64,000 nucleotides of DNA from an uncultured Flavobacterium sp. (GTDB lineage: Bacteria > Bacteroidota > Bacteroidia > Flavobacteriales > Flavobacteriaceae), in contig NZ_CAMLDD010000010.1 of NCBI RefSeq assembly GCF_946478785.1, forward strand, positions 62,001-126,000, in the 5' to 3' direction. This document shows, piece after piece, positions 15,816 to 24,613 of this stretch. The first letter of the stretch is position 1, and each line of letters opens with the position of its first letter. The position numbers and the translations under genes are program-made. The notes below the pieces were generated by a model. That model saw only the letters and a program-made list of their open reading frames with translations. It was not told the DNA's origin and made no database searches.

Positions 15816-16607
15816 TTGAAAAATATTACTTTAGGAATTTGTCTCCTTTCTACACTTATATCCCTTGCACAAGTTTCAACAAATAAAGCACATGACGCAA
15901 TTATTGAAGAGTTTCTGACCAATTGTGCTCATAAGTATAATTATGTTTTTGAAATGACCGAATGGCAGAATTGTCTTGATGAGGGTTTAAAAAAAGACAG
16001 CACAGTCGCTTATCTGTGGCAACAAAAAGCAATGCCGTATTTTAAATGCAAAAAATACGAAGTTGGAATGCCCTATTTAGATAAAGCAGTTTTGTATAAT
16101 AAACAGGAATGGCTTCCGTATCGTGGCTTTATGAAATGCATTTTTACAAAGAATTATAGTGAAGCGATTATAGATTTCGAAGAATGCATAAAACTGTATG
16201 GAAACGGATACAGAATGGATCACACCTATAGTTTTTATATCGGACTTTGTTATCTGCAATTAAATGAATTCGAAAAAGCAGAAAAACTTATTGATGATTA
16301 TGTTGCTGATATTTATAAAAACAGACAGCAATTAGAACATCCAACAGCATATTTTTACCAGGGAATTGCGAAGTATGAATTGAAAAAGTGGGACGAAGCC
16401 ATTGCTATTTTTGATAAAGCATTAAAAATTTATCCCGAGTTTTCAGATGCCAAATATTACAAGGCATTTTGTTGGCTCAAACAAGGAAAGCCAAGAGAAG
16501 AGGTTTTAGCTTTGTTTAATGTTGCAAAAGAAGATGCTGCAAAAGGGTACACGATTAATGAGGACAATACAATTTACGAAACGTATCCTTACCAAATTAA
16601 ATTTTAA
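15816..16607 (+). CDS. Secreted TPR protein
   Basis: 263 residues beginning with TTG, which gives a proper signal peptide (MKNITLGICLLSTLISLAQ); there is no ATG that would keep it. After it come about five tetratricopeptide-like helix pairs, clearest at AYFYQGIAKYELKKWDEAIAIFDKALKIYPEFSDAKYYKAFCWLKQG (positions about 185-230). Such proteins act as scaffolds in the periplasm. It starts 20 bases after the lycopene cyclase stop, so it may share that transcript. No specific role can be read from the sequence. Confidence 0.82.
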   Translation: MKNITLGICLLSTLISLAQVSTNKAHDAIIEEFLTNCAHKYNYVFEMTEWQNCLDEGLKKDSTVAYLWQQKAMPYFKCKKYEVGMPYLDKAVLYNKQEWLPYRGFMKCIFTKNYSEAIIDFEECIKLYGNGYRMDHTYSFYIGLCYLQLNEFEKAEKLIDDYVADIYKNRQQLEHPTAYFYQGIAKYELKKWDEAIAIFDKALKIYPEFSDAKYYKAFCWLKQGKPREEVLALFNVAKEDAAKGYTINEDNTIYETYPYQIKF

Positions 16608-16739
16608 TTGATTGTTTTTAACTCTTAAGTTGCTTCTTTCATCAATCGGACTATAACAAAACTTTATACCTCAAATGAACTAGTTGCGAGTAAACTTTGT
16701 AACTTTGCAAATCAAAAGTAAAATTTAAAAATAAAAAAT

Positions 16740-17150
16740 ATGTATCCAGAAGAAATGGTAAAACCAATGCAGGCTGAATTAACAGCTGCAGGTTTTCAAG
16801 ATTTACATAGTGCTGACGCTGTAGATAACGCTATCAAAGCTGAAGGTACCACTTTAGTAGTTGTAAACTCTGTTTGTGGTTGTGCTGCAAGAAACGCACG
16901 TCCGGGAGCTAAAATGAGTTTAGAAGGCGCTAAAAAACCAGATCATTTAATCACAGTTTTCGCAGGTGTTGACAAAGAAGCAGTTGATGCTGCAAGACAA
17001 CATATGTTCCCTTTTCCTCCATCATCGCCTTCTATGGCTTTGTTCAAAAACGGAGAATTGGTTCACATGTTAGAGCGTCACCACATCGAAGGCCGTCCGG
17101 CAGAACTAATCGCTGAGAATTTGCAAGATGCGTTCAACGAATTCTGTTAA
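16740..17150 (+). CDS. Bacilliredoxin of the BrxA/BrxB (YphP/YqiW) family
   Basis: 136 residues with the family's C46-G-C48 active site in VVNSVCGCAARNARPG and the conserved MFPFPPSSPSMALFKNG segment. In Bacillus these proteins remove bacillithiol from oxidised protein thiols; in Bacteroidota they are common and probably act on related low-molecular-weight thiols. It stands alone with its own -7 element TAACTTTG at 16700-16707 and a terminator at 17170-17196. The protein is rich in well-used codons, suggesting good expression. Confidence 0.93.
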   Translation: MYPEEMVKPMQAELTAAGFQDLHSADAVDNAIKAEGTTLVVVNSVCGCAARNARPGAKMSLEGAKKPDHLITVFAGVDKEAVDAARQHMFPFPPSSPSMALFKNGELVHMLERHHIEGRPAELIAENLQDAFNEFC

Positions 17151-17169
17151 TTTCAAAAAGAAATAATAT

Positions 17170-17196
17170 AAAGACTGTCTGTTTAGGCAGTCTTTT
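17170..17196 (+). terminator. terminator of the bacilliredoxin gene
   Basis: Stem AAAGACTG / CAGTCTTT with a ten-base loop, followed by a T-run, 20 bases after the stop codon. Confidence 0.8.
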
Positions 17197-17227
17197 TTAT
17201 TTGGAGTTAATAAATGTTTATATGCAG

Positions 17228-17265
17228 TTAAAATCTTAGAACCTCAGAACCTTAGCAACTCAGCC
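17228..17265. repeat. CTTAG word repeat
   Basis: AATCTTAGAACCTCAGAACC followed by TTAGCAACTCAGCC. Same phrase as at 5911, 7429, 17382 and 30696. The gap 17151-17474 is explained by a terminator, this repeat, hairpin copy B, a second word repeat and the trhO promoter. Confidence 0.55.
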
Positions 17266-17276
17266 TCTTTTTTAGA

Positions 17277-17348
17277 AGCTATTCCGGCTGTCCGCTATAT
17301 CTTTTGCGCCGAACCCCGGCACAAAAGGATGCCACTCCCATCCGGGCT
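17277..17348. repeat. dispersed hairpin element, copy B
   Basis: 72 bases starting AGCTATTCCGGCTGTCCGCT and ending CATCCGGGCTA. The inner stem CTTTTGCGCCG / CGGCACAAAAG closes around AACC. Nearly identical to copy C at 27466-27540, with matching ends to copy A at 6371 but a different inner stem. Confidence 0.75.
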
Positions 17349-17381
17349 AAAATCAAAAATTCTAAGAGCTTTAATTTAACT

Positions 17382-17425
17382 TAGAAGCTTAGTATCTCAG
17401 AACCTTGTCGCTTTGAGCCTTTTTC
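17382..17425. repeat. CTTAG word repeat
   Basis: AACTTAGAAGCTTAGTATC followed by TCAGAACCTTGTCGC. Its last part supplies the TTG of the trhO promoter, so a repeat has been built into a promoter here. Confidence 0.5.
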
Positions 17426-17435
17426 CTTAACTTTG
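17405..17435 (+). promoter_or_regulatory. trhO promoter
   Basis: TTG at 17405-17407, 20 bases, then TAACTTTG at 17428-17435, an exact match to the flavobacterial pattern. The position rules out translation starts before about 17445 and supports the ATG at 17475. Confidence 0.65.
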
Positions 17436-17474
17436 CCACTCGAAAAAATTTCTAAACTTAAAACTGTTTATAGC

Positions 17475-18830
17475 ATGCAACTGTACAACACTTTGAGCGC
17501 AGAAGAAAGAGCCATCATGATCGATGATGCCGGTAAACAACGACTCACGTTGTCTTTCTATGCGTATGCCAAAATTCAAGATCCCAAAAAATTTCGCGAT
17601 GATTTATTTCTAGCTTGGAACAAACTCGATGCTTTAGGCCGAATTTACGTTGCCACCGAAGGAATAAATGCTCAAATGAGTATTCCCGAAGAAAATTTGG
17701 AGACTTTTAGAGCAACTCTTGAAGTATATGATTTCATGAAAGGCATCCGATTGAATGAAGCGGTAGAACATGATGACCATTCCTTTTTAAAATTAACTAT
17801 TAAAGTCCGAGATAAAATCGTTGCTGATGGTTTAAACGACGAGACTTTTGATGTAACCAACATAGGCATTCACCTGAAAGCCAAAGAATTCAACGAAATT
17901 CTTGATGATCCAAACACGATTGTGGTTGATTTTAGAAATCACTACGAAAGTGAAGTAGGCCATTTTAAAAATGCCATCACTCCGGATGTTGAAACTTTTA
18001 GGGAAAGTCTGCCGATAATTAACGAACAGCTTCAAAATCACAAAGAAGATAAAAACCTGGTCATGTATTGCACAGGTGGAATTCGTTGCGAAAAAGCCAG
18101 TGCTTATTTCAAACATCAGGGCTTCAAAAACGTGTTTCAATTAGAAGGCGGAATCATCAATTACGCCAAACAGCTTAAAGAAGAAGGTCTGGAAAGCAAG
18201 TTCATCGGAAAAAACTTTGTGTTTGATAATCGCCTTGGCGAAAGAATCACCGAAGATATTATTTCGCAATGCCACCAATGCGGAAAACCTTGTGACAATC
18301 ACACCAATTGCGAAAATGACGGTTGTCATTTGTTGTTTATTCAATGTGATGAATGCAAATCGGCTATGCAAAACTGCTGTTCTGTAGAGTGTCTTGAAGT
18401 TGTAAACATGCCTTTGGTAGACCAGGTAAGACTGAGAGCTGGTAAACAAGTGGGTAATAAAGTTTTCAGAAAAGGAAAGTCTGAAAATTTAAAATTCAAA
18501 CATTCAGGCGAACTGGCAGATACAGCTTTGGCTGTCAATAAGCCTGCTGATATTCGTCAAAAAGTAAAAGTAAAAAAAGTATTGCTTGGTAAAGCAGAAC
18601 ATTATTATGTAAAAGCACAAGTAGGACAGTTTACAGTTGAAAATCACGAAGTAAACAGTGGTGATATAATCTTAATTTCAGGACCTACAACTGGCAATCA
18701 GGAATTGGTTTTAGAAAAATTCATCGTAAACGGAATTGAAACTTCATGTGCTAAAATTGGCGATAAAGTTACTTTTGAAGTTCCTTTCAGAATCAGATTG
18801 TCTGATAAAATATACAAGATTTTAGCATAG
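17475..18830 (+). CDS. trhO: tRNA uridine(34) hydroxylase TrhO with extra C-terminal domain
   Basis: 451 residues, about 100 longer than E. coli TrhO/YceA. Order: N-terminal acylphosphatase-like region (about 22-115), rhodanese domain with catalytic C199 in MYCTGGIRCEKAS, a cysteine-rich zinc-ribbon segment (C266 to C306: CHQCGKPC, CDECK, CCSVEC), then a beta-rich tail (about 345-451; GDIILISGPTTGNQE, VTFEVPFRIRLSDKIYKI) that resembles the C-terminal domain of U32 peptidase-like proteins. TrhO makes 5-hydroxyuridine at the tRNA wobble base using oxygen. U32-family TrhP makes the same base by another route, so the tail is notable. The start is fixed by the promoter at 17428-17435. Confidence 0.93.
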   Translation: MQLYNTLSAEERAIMIDDAGKQRLTLSFYAYAKIQDPKKFRDDLFLAWNKLDALGRIYVATEGINAQMSIPEENLETFRATLEVYDFMKGIRLNEAVEHDDHSFLKLTIKVRDKIVADGLNDETFDVTNIGIHLKAKEFNEILDDPNTIVVDFRNHYESEVGHFKNAITPDVETFRESLPIINEQLQNHKEDKNLVMYCTGGIRCEKASAYFKHQGFKNVFQLEGGIINYAKQLKEEGLESKFIGKNFVFDNRLGERITEDIISQCHQCGKPCDNHTNCENDGCHLLFIQCDECKSAMQNCCSVECLEVVNMPLVDQVRLRAGKQVGNKVFRKGKSENLKFKHSGELADTALAVNKPADIRQKVKVKKVLLGKAEHYYVKAQVGQFTVENHEVNSGDIILISGPTTGNQELVLEKFIVNGIETSCAKIGDKVTFEVPFRIRLSDKIYKILA

Positions 18831-18953
18831 ATTATCATGACAAGCATTAATAATTATTCATGGCTCTTGCCGGGAACTGTACCTTCAGGCTGCTAAAGCT
18901 TGTCCAATAAAGATTATTACTGTGTTAAGGAAACTTAAGAAAGTATTAAAAAG

Positions 18954-18988
18954 AAAACCCTATTCTGTAGTACATAGAATAGGGTTTT
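18954..18988. terminator. bidirectional terminator between trhO and the lipoprotein gene
   Basis: Arms AAAACCCTATTCT and AGAATAGGGTTTT separated by about nine bases, with A-run on one side and T-run on the other. It lies between two genes that converge. Confidence 0.85.
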
Positions 18989-19005
18989 TTACTCATTAAG
19001 CGATT

Positions 19006-19758
19006 TTATTCTTCTGAAACATTAAGTTCATCAAAATCTTTAATTTCAGATAATTTAAGAAGTTTGTTTTTGCTGATTTTTGTTACTTTTTTTTCAAAAA
19101 CTTCATTTTCTTCTTCAGCATCTTCATTAGTATTATGGTTTACTATCTTAGTCCTGGTTAGAAAGTTTATACTTGTTTCTGTAATCACTATTGGACCACG
19201 ATTATAGCTGCCATCATATCCAATAAGCTCAAAATCATTGTTTTGAAACCTGAACATGTAAGACCAATATCCATATCTTCCGTGACCATAACTAACATGT
19301 AGTTTTGCTTTATCTATTTCAACAGATAATTCCGGGGCAAAATAAACGCCGCCTTCTTCATTTTCAGAAGAAAAGCAATCATAATTTTCAACTGCTAGTT
19401 CATAGCCTTTATTTTTGTTGAACAGTACAATAATTCCTCTACGGTTACGGTCTAACTTGCCGCGATATTCGTGTTCAATGATCTTACTTTTATCTGTGCC
19501 TTTAATAATGAGAACACAGTCTTCTAGTCCGTCTTTATTGAGATCGCCATAAATTGTATCGAAAGAGACATAGTTTTTAGGTATAAAATCTGTGATATCT
19601 TTTTTGGTTTCGGTTGTTGATTCTTCAACTTCGGGAATCTCTTTTAGTTCCGTAACTTCTGTATTCAGTTCTTTATTAGTTTTTTTGGAGTCCTTGCAGG
19701 AGATAATTGTAGACATTATTAGAATTGTCCCAACAATTGACAAGTATTTCTTTGTCAT
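19006..19758 (-). CDS. Lipoprotein of unknown function
   Basis: 250 residues with a lipoprotein signal (MSTIISC, cysteine at 21), a charged low-complexity linker (about 25-55), and a beta-rich domain. The segment DTIYGDLNKDGLEDCVLIIKG resembles an FG-GAP/VCBS-like calcium-loop strand in which DxNxDGxxD binds calcium. It is the last gene of a leftward group with another lipoprotein and two ankyrin proteins (gap to the next gene 63 bases). No specific function can be given. Confidence 0.8.
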   Translation of the reverse strand: MTKKYLSIVGTILIMSTIISCKDSKKTNKELNTEVTELKEIPEVEESTTETKKDITDFIPKNYVSFDTIYGDLNKDGLEDCVLIIKGTDKSKIIEHEYRGKLDRNRRGIIVLFNKNKGYELAVENYDCFSSENEEGGVYFAPELSVEIDKAKLHVSYGHGRYGYWSYMFRFQNNDFELIGYDGSYNRGPIVITETSINFLTRTKIVNHNTNEDAEEENEVFEKKVTKISKNKLLKLSEIKDFDELNVSEE

Positions 19759-19821
19759 ATTCTAGAAATATTTTTTTGTTTAAAAATTTTATAAAATTCA
19801 GGTTGAATAAATTTTGAATTA

Positions 19822-20364
19822 TTAAATACCAATTTTGGCATTAATATTATGCTTTTCAGCATAGGCTTTTGCGACATTCATTAGTTTTATAAACTTAGCA
19901 TCGATATCGCTTTGAGTTGAAGCATCAAAATCTGCTATTGCTTTTTGTATTTGTTCATTTGAAGCCTTTTCATCCTTCATTTTAGCAATTGGCAGATAAC
20001 CTTCTTTTTGTTTAGCAATTGCATATCCAAAAAGATCTTTAGATGCCTGAAGAAGTTCTCTGTTATCATCATCTTCCTCTATTTCTTTAATTCTGTTAAA
20101 TTGAGTTTCTAAATTAGCGATGTCAAATTTAAAATAATCGTAATAAGAAGAAGGAACCATGTTTTTTTTGCTTTCATCATACACCTGAGGTTCAGATTCC
20201 AGTTTATAATTGATGTCTTTGCTTCCAAAGCGGGATAGCAAATTTGTATTCAAAGCAGCAATTTCAAAAGTTTTTTCAGGGGAGAGATTTGTACAAGAGG
20301 TAGAAATTAGACTCGCAACGATTAATATTAATGCTATGATAGAGTTATTTAAGGACTTTTTCAT
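19822..20364 (-). CDS. Helical lipoprotein of unknown function
   Basis: 180 residues with a lipoprotein signal (ASLISTSC, cysteine at about 24) followed by a mostly helical acidic domain with long predicted helices (FDIANLETQFNRIKEIEEDDDN, QIQKAIADFDASTQSDIDAKFIKLMNVAKAYAEKH). It starts 13 bases after the ankyrin-SHOCT gene and so belongs to its transcript. I do not recognise a family. Confidence 0.8.
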   Translation of the reverse strand: MKKSLNNSIIALILIVASLISTSCTNLSPEKTFEIAALNTNLLSRFGSKDINYKLESEPQVYDESKKNMVPSSYYDYFKFDIANLETQFNRIKEIEEDDDNRELLQASKDLFGYAIAKQKEGYLPIAKMKDEKASNEQIQKAIADFDASTQSDIDAKFIKLMNVAKAYAEKHNINAKIGI

Positions 20365-20377
20365 TTTTAAGTTTGTT

Positions 20378-21724
20378 TTATGATTTTAAAATTTTGCTCT
20401 TTTCACTTTCAAATTCTTCCGAAGTTAAAATTCCGGCGTCCAAAAGTTCTTTCAGATCTAATAAGGCCTTTTTCTTGTTTTCCATAGAATTTCCTCCTGA
20501 ATCTGTTTTTGGTGGTTCTTCTTTGTGAATTGGCGTAACAACAGTTCCGGAAGGAGCATATTTCAGAATCAATTCGGTAATTTCATTAAAGCCTTTTACG
20601 TTCGAGTAATCAATTGCTTTTTGTTCTTTCACATTCACAATCGAAGCATCTGCTTTATTGTCAAGCAAATATTTCACTACATCTTTCTTACCGTTTGCCG
20701 CACTGTAATGTAAAGGCGTATTCCCGGACTCGTCCTGAATATTTATATTGGCTCCGGCTTCAGTCAGTAATTTTACCATGCTCAAATTGCCTTTTTTAGT
20801 GGCCACATGCAAAAGACTTTCTCCACCGTAAGTATAAGAGCTGTTTAGCGTAAAACTAGATTCGTTTGAAATATTGGTGGCACTCACAACCCAATCCAGA
20901 TAATCATTCATTGACGAAGTATCTTCCGCTACTGGTTTGCTGTAGTTTACATCAACGCCATTTTCTAAAAATAAAGAGACAATTTCTTTCTGATTATTTG
21001 CGCAAGCGTACCAAATAGGTGAATAGCCATTGTTGTTGGAGACAAAAACATCTGCACCTCTTTCGACTAAAAGTTTAGCGAGCATTCTGTTGGTTTCAAA
21101 ACAGGCAATTAAAAGTGCATTTTCACCTGCGTGATTAGTATGATTGATCGCAGCGCCATTATCAAGAAGCAGGGTAACCATAGGAATCGATTTGGTATAA
21201 CAGGCATATAGCAATGGCGTATTTCCTTGTTTGTCGGTAACATTAATGTCAGCACCTTTGTCTAAAAGCAGCTGTATAATTTCCTTGTTTAATTTTGCAG
21301 AGGCCAATAAAAGCGGCGTTTCTCCATTGTTGTTCAGAAGATTAACATCGATTCCTGCTTCAAGCAACTTTGCTGCAATTTCAACTTGAGCAGTTTGAAC
21401 TACTAAATGTAAAAGACTATTTCCGTATTTATCATTTTTGGTAATTTCGGCACCATTTTCTAAAAGATACAAAGCAGTTTGTTTTTGCTTTTGAAGACAG
21501 GCAAAAAACAATGGCGTTTCACCCTGATGGTCTTCATAATTAATATCGGCGCCGTCTTCTGCTAGTATTTTTACAATATCCAGATAACCTCTGTGTGCTG
21601 CATAATGTAATGCTGTTCTTCCTTTTTCGTCTGTATATTTTACATCAACTTCTTTGTTTTGAAGCAGTAATTCGGCTATTTTTCTGTTGCCGTTTTCACA
21701 GGCAATTATAAATGACATCGACAT
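20378..21724 (-). CDS. Ankyrin-repeat protein with C-terminal SHOCT domain
   Basis: 448 residues with no signal peptide. About eleven 33-residue ankyrin repeats are visible from residue 3 to about 400 (typical units GRTALHYAAHRGYLDIVKIL, GNTPLHYSAANGKKDVVKYL), interrupted by a ~35-residue insertion near 270-305. The last ~32 residues (LDLKELLDAGILTSEEFESEK) are a SHOCT domain, a short helical module usually placed at protein ends and thought to mediate oligomerisation. It lies 32 bases after a second ankyrin gene. Likely a cytoplasmic protein-binding scaffold; the target is unknown. Confidence 0.9.
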   Translation of the reverse strand: MSMSFIIACENGNRKIAELLLQNKEVDVKYTDEKGRTALHYAAHRGYLDIVKILAEDGADINYEDHQGETPLFFACLQKQKQTALYLLENGAEITKNDKYGNSLLHLVVQTAQVEIAAKLLEAGIDVNLLNNNGETPLLLASAKLNKEIIQLLLDKGADINVTDKQGNTPLLYACYTKSIPMVTLLLDNGAAINHTNHAGENALLIACFETNRMLAKLLVERGADVFVSNNNGYSPIWYACANNQKEIVSLFLENGVDVNYSKPVAEDTSSMNDYLDWVVSATNISNESSFTLNSSYTYGGESLLHVATKKGNLSMVKLLTEAGANINIQDESGNTPLHYSAANGKKDVVKYLLDNKADASIVNVKEQKAIDYSNVKGFNEITELILKYAPSGTVVTPIHKEEPPKTDSGGNSMENKKKALLDLKELLDAGILTSEEFESEKSKILKS

Positions 21725-21756
21725 GTATATCTGTTTTTTTAATTAATAGATTGTTC

Positions 21757-22935
21757 TTACTGTTTCATTAAAAGTTCAACGGTTTTCACTTTCAAATTAT
21801 CTCCGGATGCCAGCATTAAAGCAGTTTCATCTTTATCGTTGGTAATCGAAACATCAGCGCCCTGATCTAATAATAGTTTTACCTTTCGATACGTTTCCTT
21901 TGCCATTTCGGCATCATAATTAACATTGTAGGCACAAACTTTATGCAAAATAGTGTTTCCCTGATTGTCTTGTTCATTGACATCTAATGAAACCTTTTCT
22001 AAAACCGATTTTAGGATATCTGATTTTTTTTCAACAATAAAATCAATTCCAGATTTTGGCCTCCCATAGTATTCCGCACAGAAATTCACATCGGCTCCAT
22101 CTGCCAATAATCTTTCGAAAAACATAATATCTGTTGGTGAACCAGAGACAGAGCTGATGAAATTGGTCAGTAAAGTTCGGCCGTCTTTATTTACAATATT
22201 AAAATCAGGAGTAGTAACAGCTGCTAAAGCATCGTACATATCATACGAAAACTGTTCTGCAGCAGCATAGTAAAAAGCAGTATTGCCGCGGTTGTCGGTT
22301 TCGTTAGGATCGGCACCGTTTTCTAGCAAGAAAGGTATAAGCTCTTTTCTGTTTCTTTGAACCGCACATAATAGCGGAGTAGTTCCCACTATATTTTTTT
22401 CATTAATGTCAACACCGTTTTCAATTAGTAATGAAATGTACTCTTTGGTTCTTTCTGCTTCTAGACCATAAGTGTTTATTACAGTATAAATCAGGTTTTC
22501 CCCCGCATTGTTTTTATATTGTGTATTAGCCCCAAAATCATCAATAAGAGTTTTAATGATTCTTGAAGCAGCACCTTTCTCCAGAAAATATTGTAGTAAA
22601 GTCTGATCGCTTATTTCGTCGTTAATATTATCTATTTTTGACATTACTGCCTTAAAAAAAGCAATCGATTCGTCATCGTCTTTTAAAGATCTGGTTAAAC
22701 GAGCAAAAATCGATTTATCGAAACTATCCAGTTCGTAAACATCGGTTTCAATAATACCAGCTTTTATTAATTTTTCAATAAAATCAATTTCTTTGGCTTC
22801 GATAATTTTGGCGGCGATTTGAGAAAAGTTGTTTTTAAGATAGGGTTCGTTAAAGGTTGAACCGCTATTTAGGCATTCTCTGGCCTCGTCAAATTTTCCC
22901 TGAAAAAGGAAGTTTTCAATCTGGTTTTGTTGCAT
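21757..22935 (-). CDS. Ankyrin-repeat protein
   Basis: 392 residues, no signal peptide. The N-terminal ~120 residues are helical without clear repeats, followed by about eight ankyrin units, of which VGTTPLLCAVQRNRKELIPFLLENGADPNETDNRGNTAFYYAA (about 190-232) is the clearest. It is the first gene of the leftward group ank-ank/SHOCT-lipoprotein-lipoprotein. The two ankyrin proteins share style but are not simple duplicates. Intracellular interaction protein of unknown target. Confidence 0.88.
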   Translation of the reverse strand: MQQNQIENFLFQGKFDEARECLNSGSTFNEPYLKNNFSQIAAKIIEAKEIDFIEKLIKAGIIETDVYELDSFDKSIFARLTRSLKDDDESIAFFKAVMSKIDNINDEISDQTLLQYFLEKGAASRIIKTLIDDFGANTQYKNNAGENLIYTVINTYGLEAERTKEYISLLIENGVDINEKNIVGTTPLLCAVQRNRKELIPFLLENGADPNETDNRGNTAFYYAAAEQFSYDMYDALAAVTTPDFNIVNKDGRTLLTNFISSVSGSPTDIMFFERLLADGADVNFCAEYYGRPKSGIDFIVEKKSDILKSVLEKVSLDVNEQDNQGNTILHKVCAYNVNYDAEMAKETYRKVKLLLDQGADVSITNDKDETALMLASGDNLKVKTVELLMKQ

Positions 22936-23269
22936 TGGATTTGTATTTAAATGGAAAGTATTTTGAAATGAAGTCCAAATTCAGGAGCTGCAAATTATTA
23001 TTGTAAGATAAAACATAAAAATGATAAATATATTTTAGCTTCACTTAAAAAAGGCATTTTTATTGAATGAATCGTAATTAAGAATTTTGCTTAAAAATAG
23101 ATAATTAAAAAGAATTTAGACCTGATTTTGCTGCAAAAACAGAGACGGTTTTTATTTAACAGCCCTTTAGTTTTAATCGATAAAAAGCAAACTAAAAAAA
23201 ATACTATCTTTACCGTTCAAACGTTTATGAACTTAAGTTGCACTTTTTGCAATACTACATATAGAAATT
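22936..23269. other. divergent intergenic region, ankyrin operon and ricT
   Basis: This AT-rich gap separates two genes that point away from each other. TATCTTTAC near 23203 is close to the TAnnTTTG pattern and could be the ricT -7 element. No repeat or RNA gene was seen; I see nothing else in it. Confidence 0.4.
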
Positions 23270-24613
23270 ATGGCATGTACAAGTTGTTCAACCTCTGATG
23301 GCGGCGCACCAAAGGGTTGTAAAAATAATGGGACTTGCGGCACCGACAGCTGCAATAAATTAACAGTTTTTGACTGGCTTTCGAATATGAGTCCGTCTAA
23401 TGGAGAGGCGATTTTTGACTGTGTTGAGGTTCGTTTTAAAAACGGACGCAAGGAATTTTTTAGAAATTCAGAAAAATTAACTTTAAGTATTGGTGATATT
23501 GTAGCAACTGTTGCATCACCTGGACATGATATCGGAATTGTGACTTTGACAGGAGAATTGGTAAAAATTCAAATGAAGAAAAAAGGAGTGAACCCTGACA
23601 GCAACGAAGTTCCGAAAATTTACAGAAAAGCATCTCAAAAAGATATTGATATTTGGTCTGTGGCGCGTGATCGTGAAGAACCAATGAAAGTTCGCGCCCG
23701 TGAATTGGCGATTCAGCACAAGCTGGAAATGAAAATTTCTGATATCGAATTTCAGGGTGACGGATCAAAAGCTACGTTTTACTACACCGCAAATGACCGT
23801 GTCGACTTTAGAATGTTGATTAAGGATTTTGCCAAGGAATTCAGTACAAGGGTCGAAATGAAACAAGTTGGTTTCCGTCAGGAAGCAGCTCGTTTAGGCG
23901 GAATTGGTTCTTGCGGGCGTGAGCTTTGCTGTTCTACCTGGTTAACCGATTTTAGAAGCGTAAATACTTCAGCAGCGCGTTACCAACAGCTTTCTTTGAA
24001 TCCTCAAAAATTAGCCGGACAATGTGGTAAACTAAAGTGTTGTCTAAACTATGAGTTGGATACTTACATGGATGCGTTAAAAGACTTTCCGGATTATGAT
24101 ACTAAATTAGTAACCGAAAAAGGAGATGCAATCTGTCAGAAACAAGATATTTTTAAAGGATTAATGTGGTTTGCCTACACGAACAATTTTGCCAACTGGC
24201 ATGTTTTAAAAATTGATCAGGTAAAAGAAATTATTGCCGAAAATAAACAGAAAAACAAGGTTTCTTCATTAGAGGATTTTGCAATAGAAATCACTACTGA
24301 ACCAGAAAAAGACTTTAATAATGCAATGGGTCAGGAAAGTTTAACCCGTTTTGACCAGCCTAAAAAGAAGAAAAAACCAAACCGCAAACGCAAGACTACC
24401 GAAAATGCAATTGTGGCTGCTCCAAATAAACCTCAGCAAGGAAACAATAACAACAATAAACCTGCAGGAGCGAATCAAAACAATAAACCCAGACCAAATA
24501 ATAATAACAAAAAAGCAAATCATTCAAATTCAAATAAACCTAAAGCGAATGATAATAAACCAGCTGAACCGAGAAAACCTATAATTATTACTAAAAATGA
24601 GAATAAAAAATAG
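23270..24613 (+). CDS. ricT: RicT-like PSP1-domain protein
   Basis: 447 residues. A cysteine-rich N-terminus (CTSC, then GCKNNGTCGTDSC; cysteines at 3, 6, 17, 23 and 28) is followed by the PSP1 domain (about 40-290) with GGIGSCGRELCCSTWL and GQCGKLKCCLNYE. In Bacillus, RicT (YaaT) forms an iron-sulfur RNase-Y-associated complex that affects mRNA processing. The last ~100 residues are a basic asparagine- and lysine-rich tail (PKKKKKPNRKRK and NNNNKPAG runs), typical of Bacteroidota homologues and possibly RNA-binding. Its end overlaps gldH by 17 bases, giving a ricT-gldH-mrcA operon. Confidence 0.92.
   Translation: MACTSCSTSDGGAPKGCKNNGTCGTDSCNKLTVFDWLSNMSPSNGEAIFDCVEVRFKNGRKEFFRNSEKLTLSIGDIVATVASPGHDIGIVTLTGELVKIQMKKKGVNPDSNEVPKIYRKASQKDIDIWSVARDREEPMKVRARELAIQHKLEMKISDIEFQGDGSKATFYYTANDRVDFRMLIKDFAKEFSTRVEMKQVGFRQEAARLGGIGSCGRELCCSTWLTDFRSVNTSAARYQQLSLNPQKLAGQCGKLKCCLNYELDTYMDALKDFPDYDTKLVTEKGDAICQKQDIFKGLMWFAYTNNFANWHVLKIDQVKEIIAENKQKNKVSSLEDFAIEITTEPEKDFNNAMGQESLTRFDQPKKKKKPNRKRKTTENAIVAAPNKPQQGNNNNNKPAGANQNNKPRPNNNNKKANHSNSNKPKANDNKPAEPRKPIIITKNENKK

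Noticed and set aside
22936..23269. possible small RNA or riboswitch before ricT
   Set aside because: Only AT-rich sequence with no convincing stem was seen.
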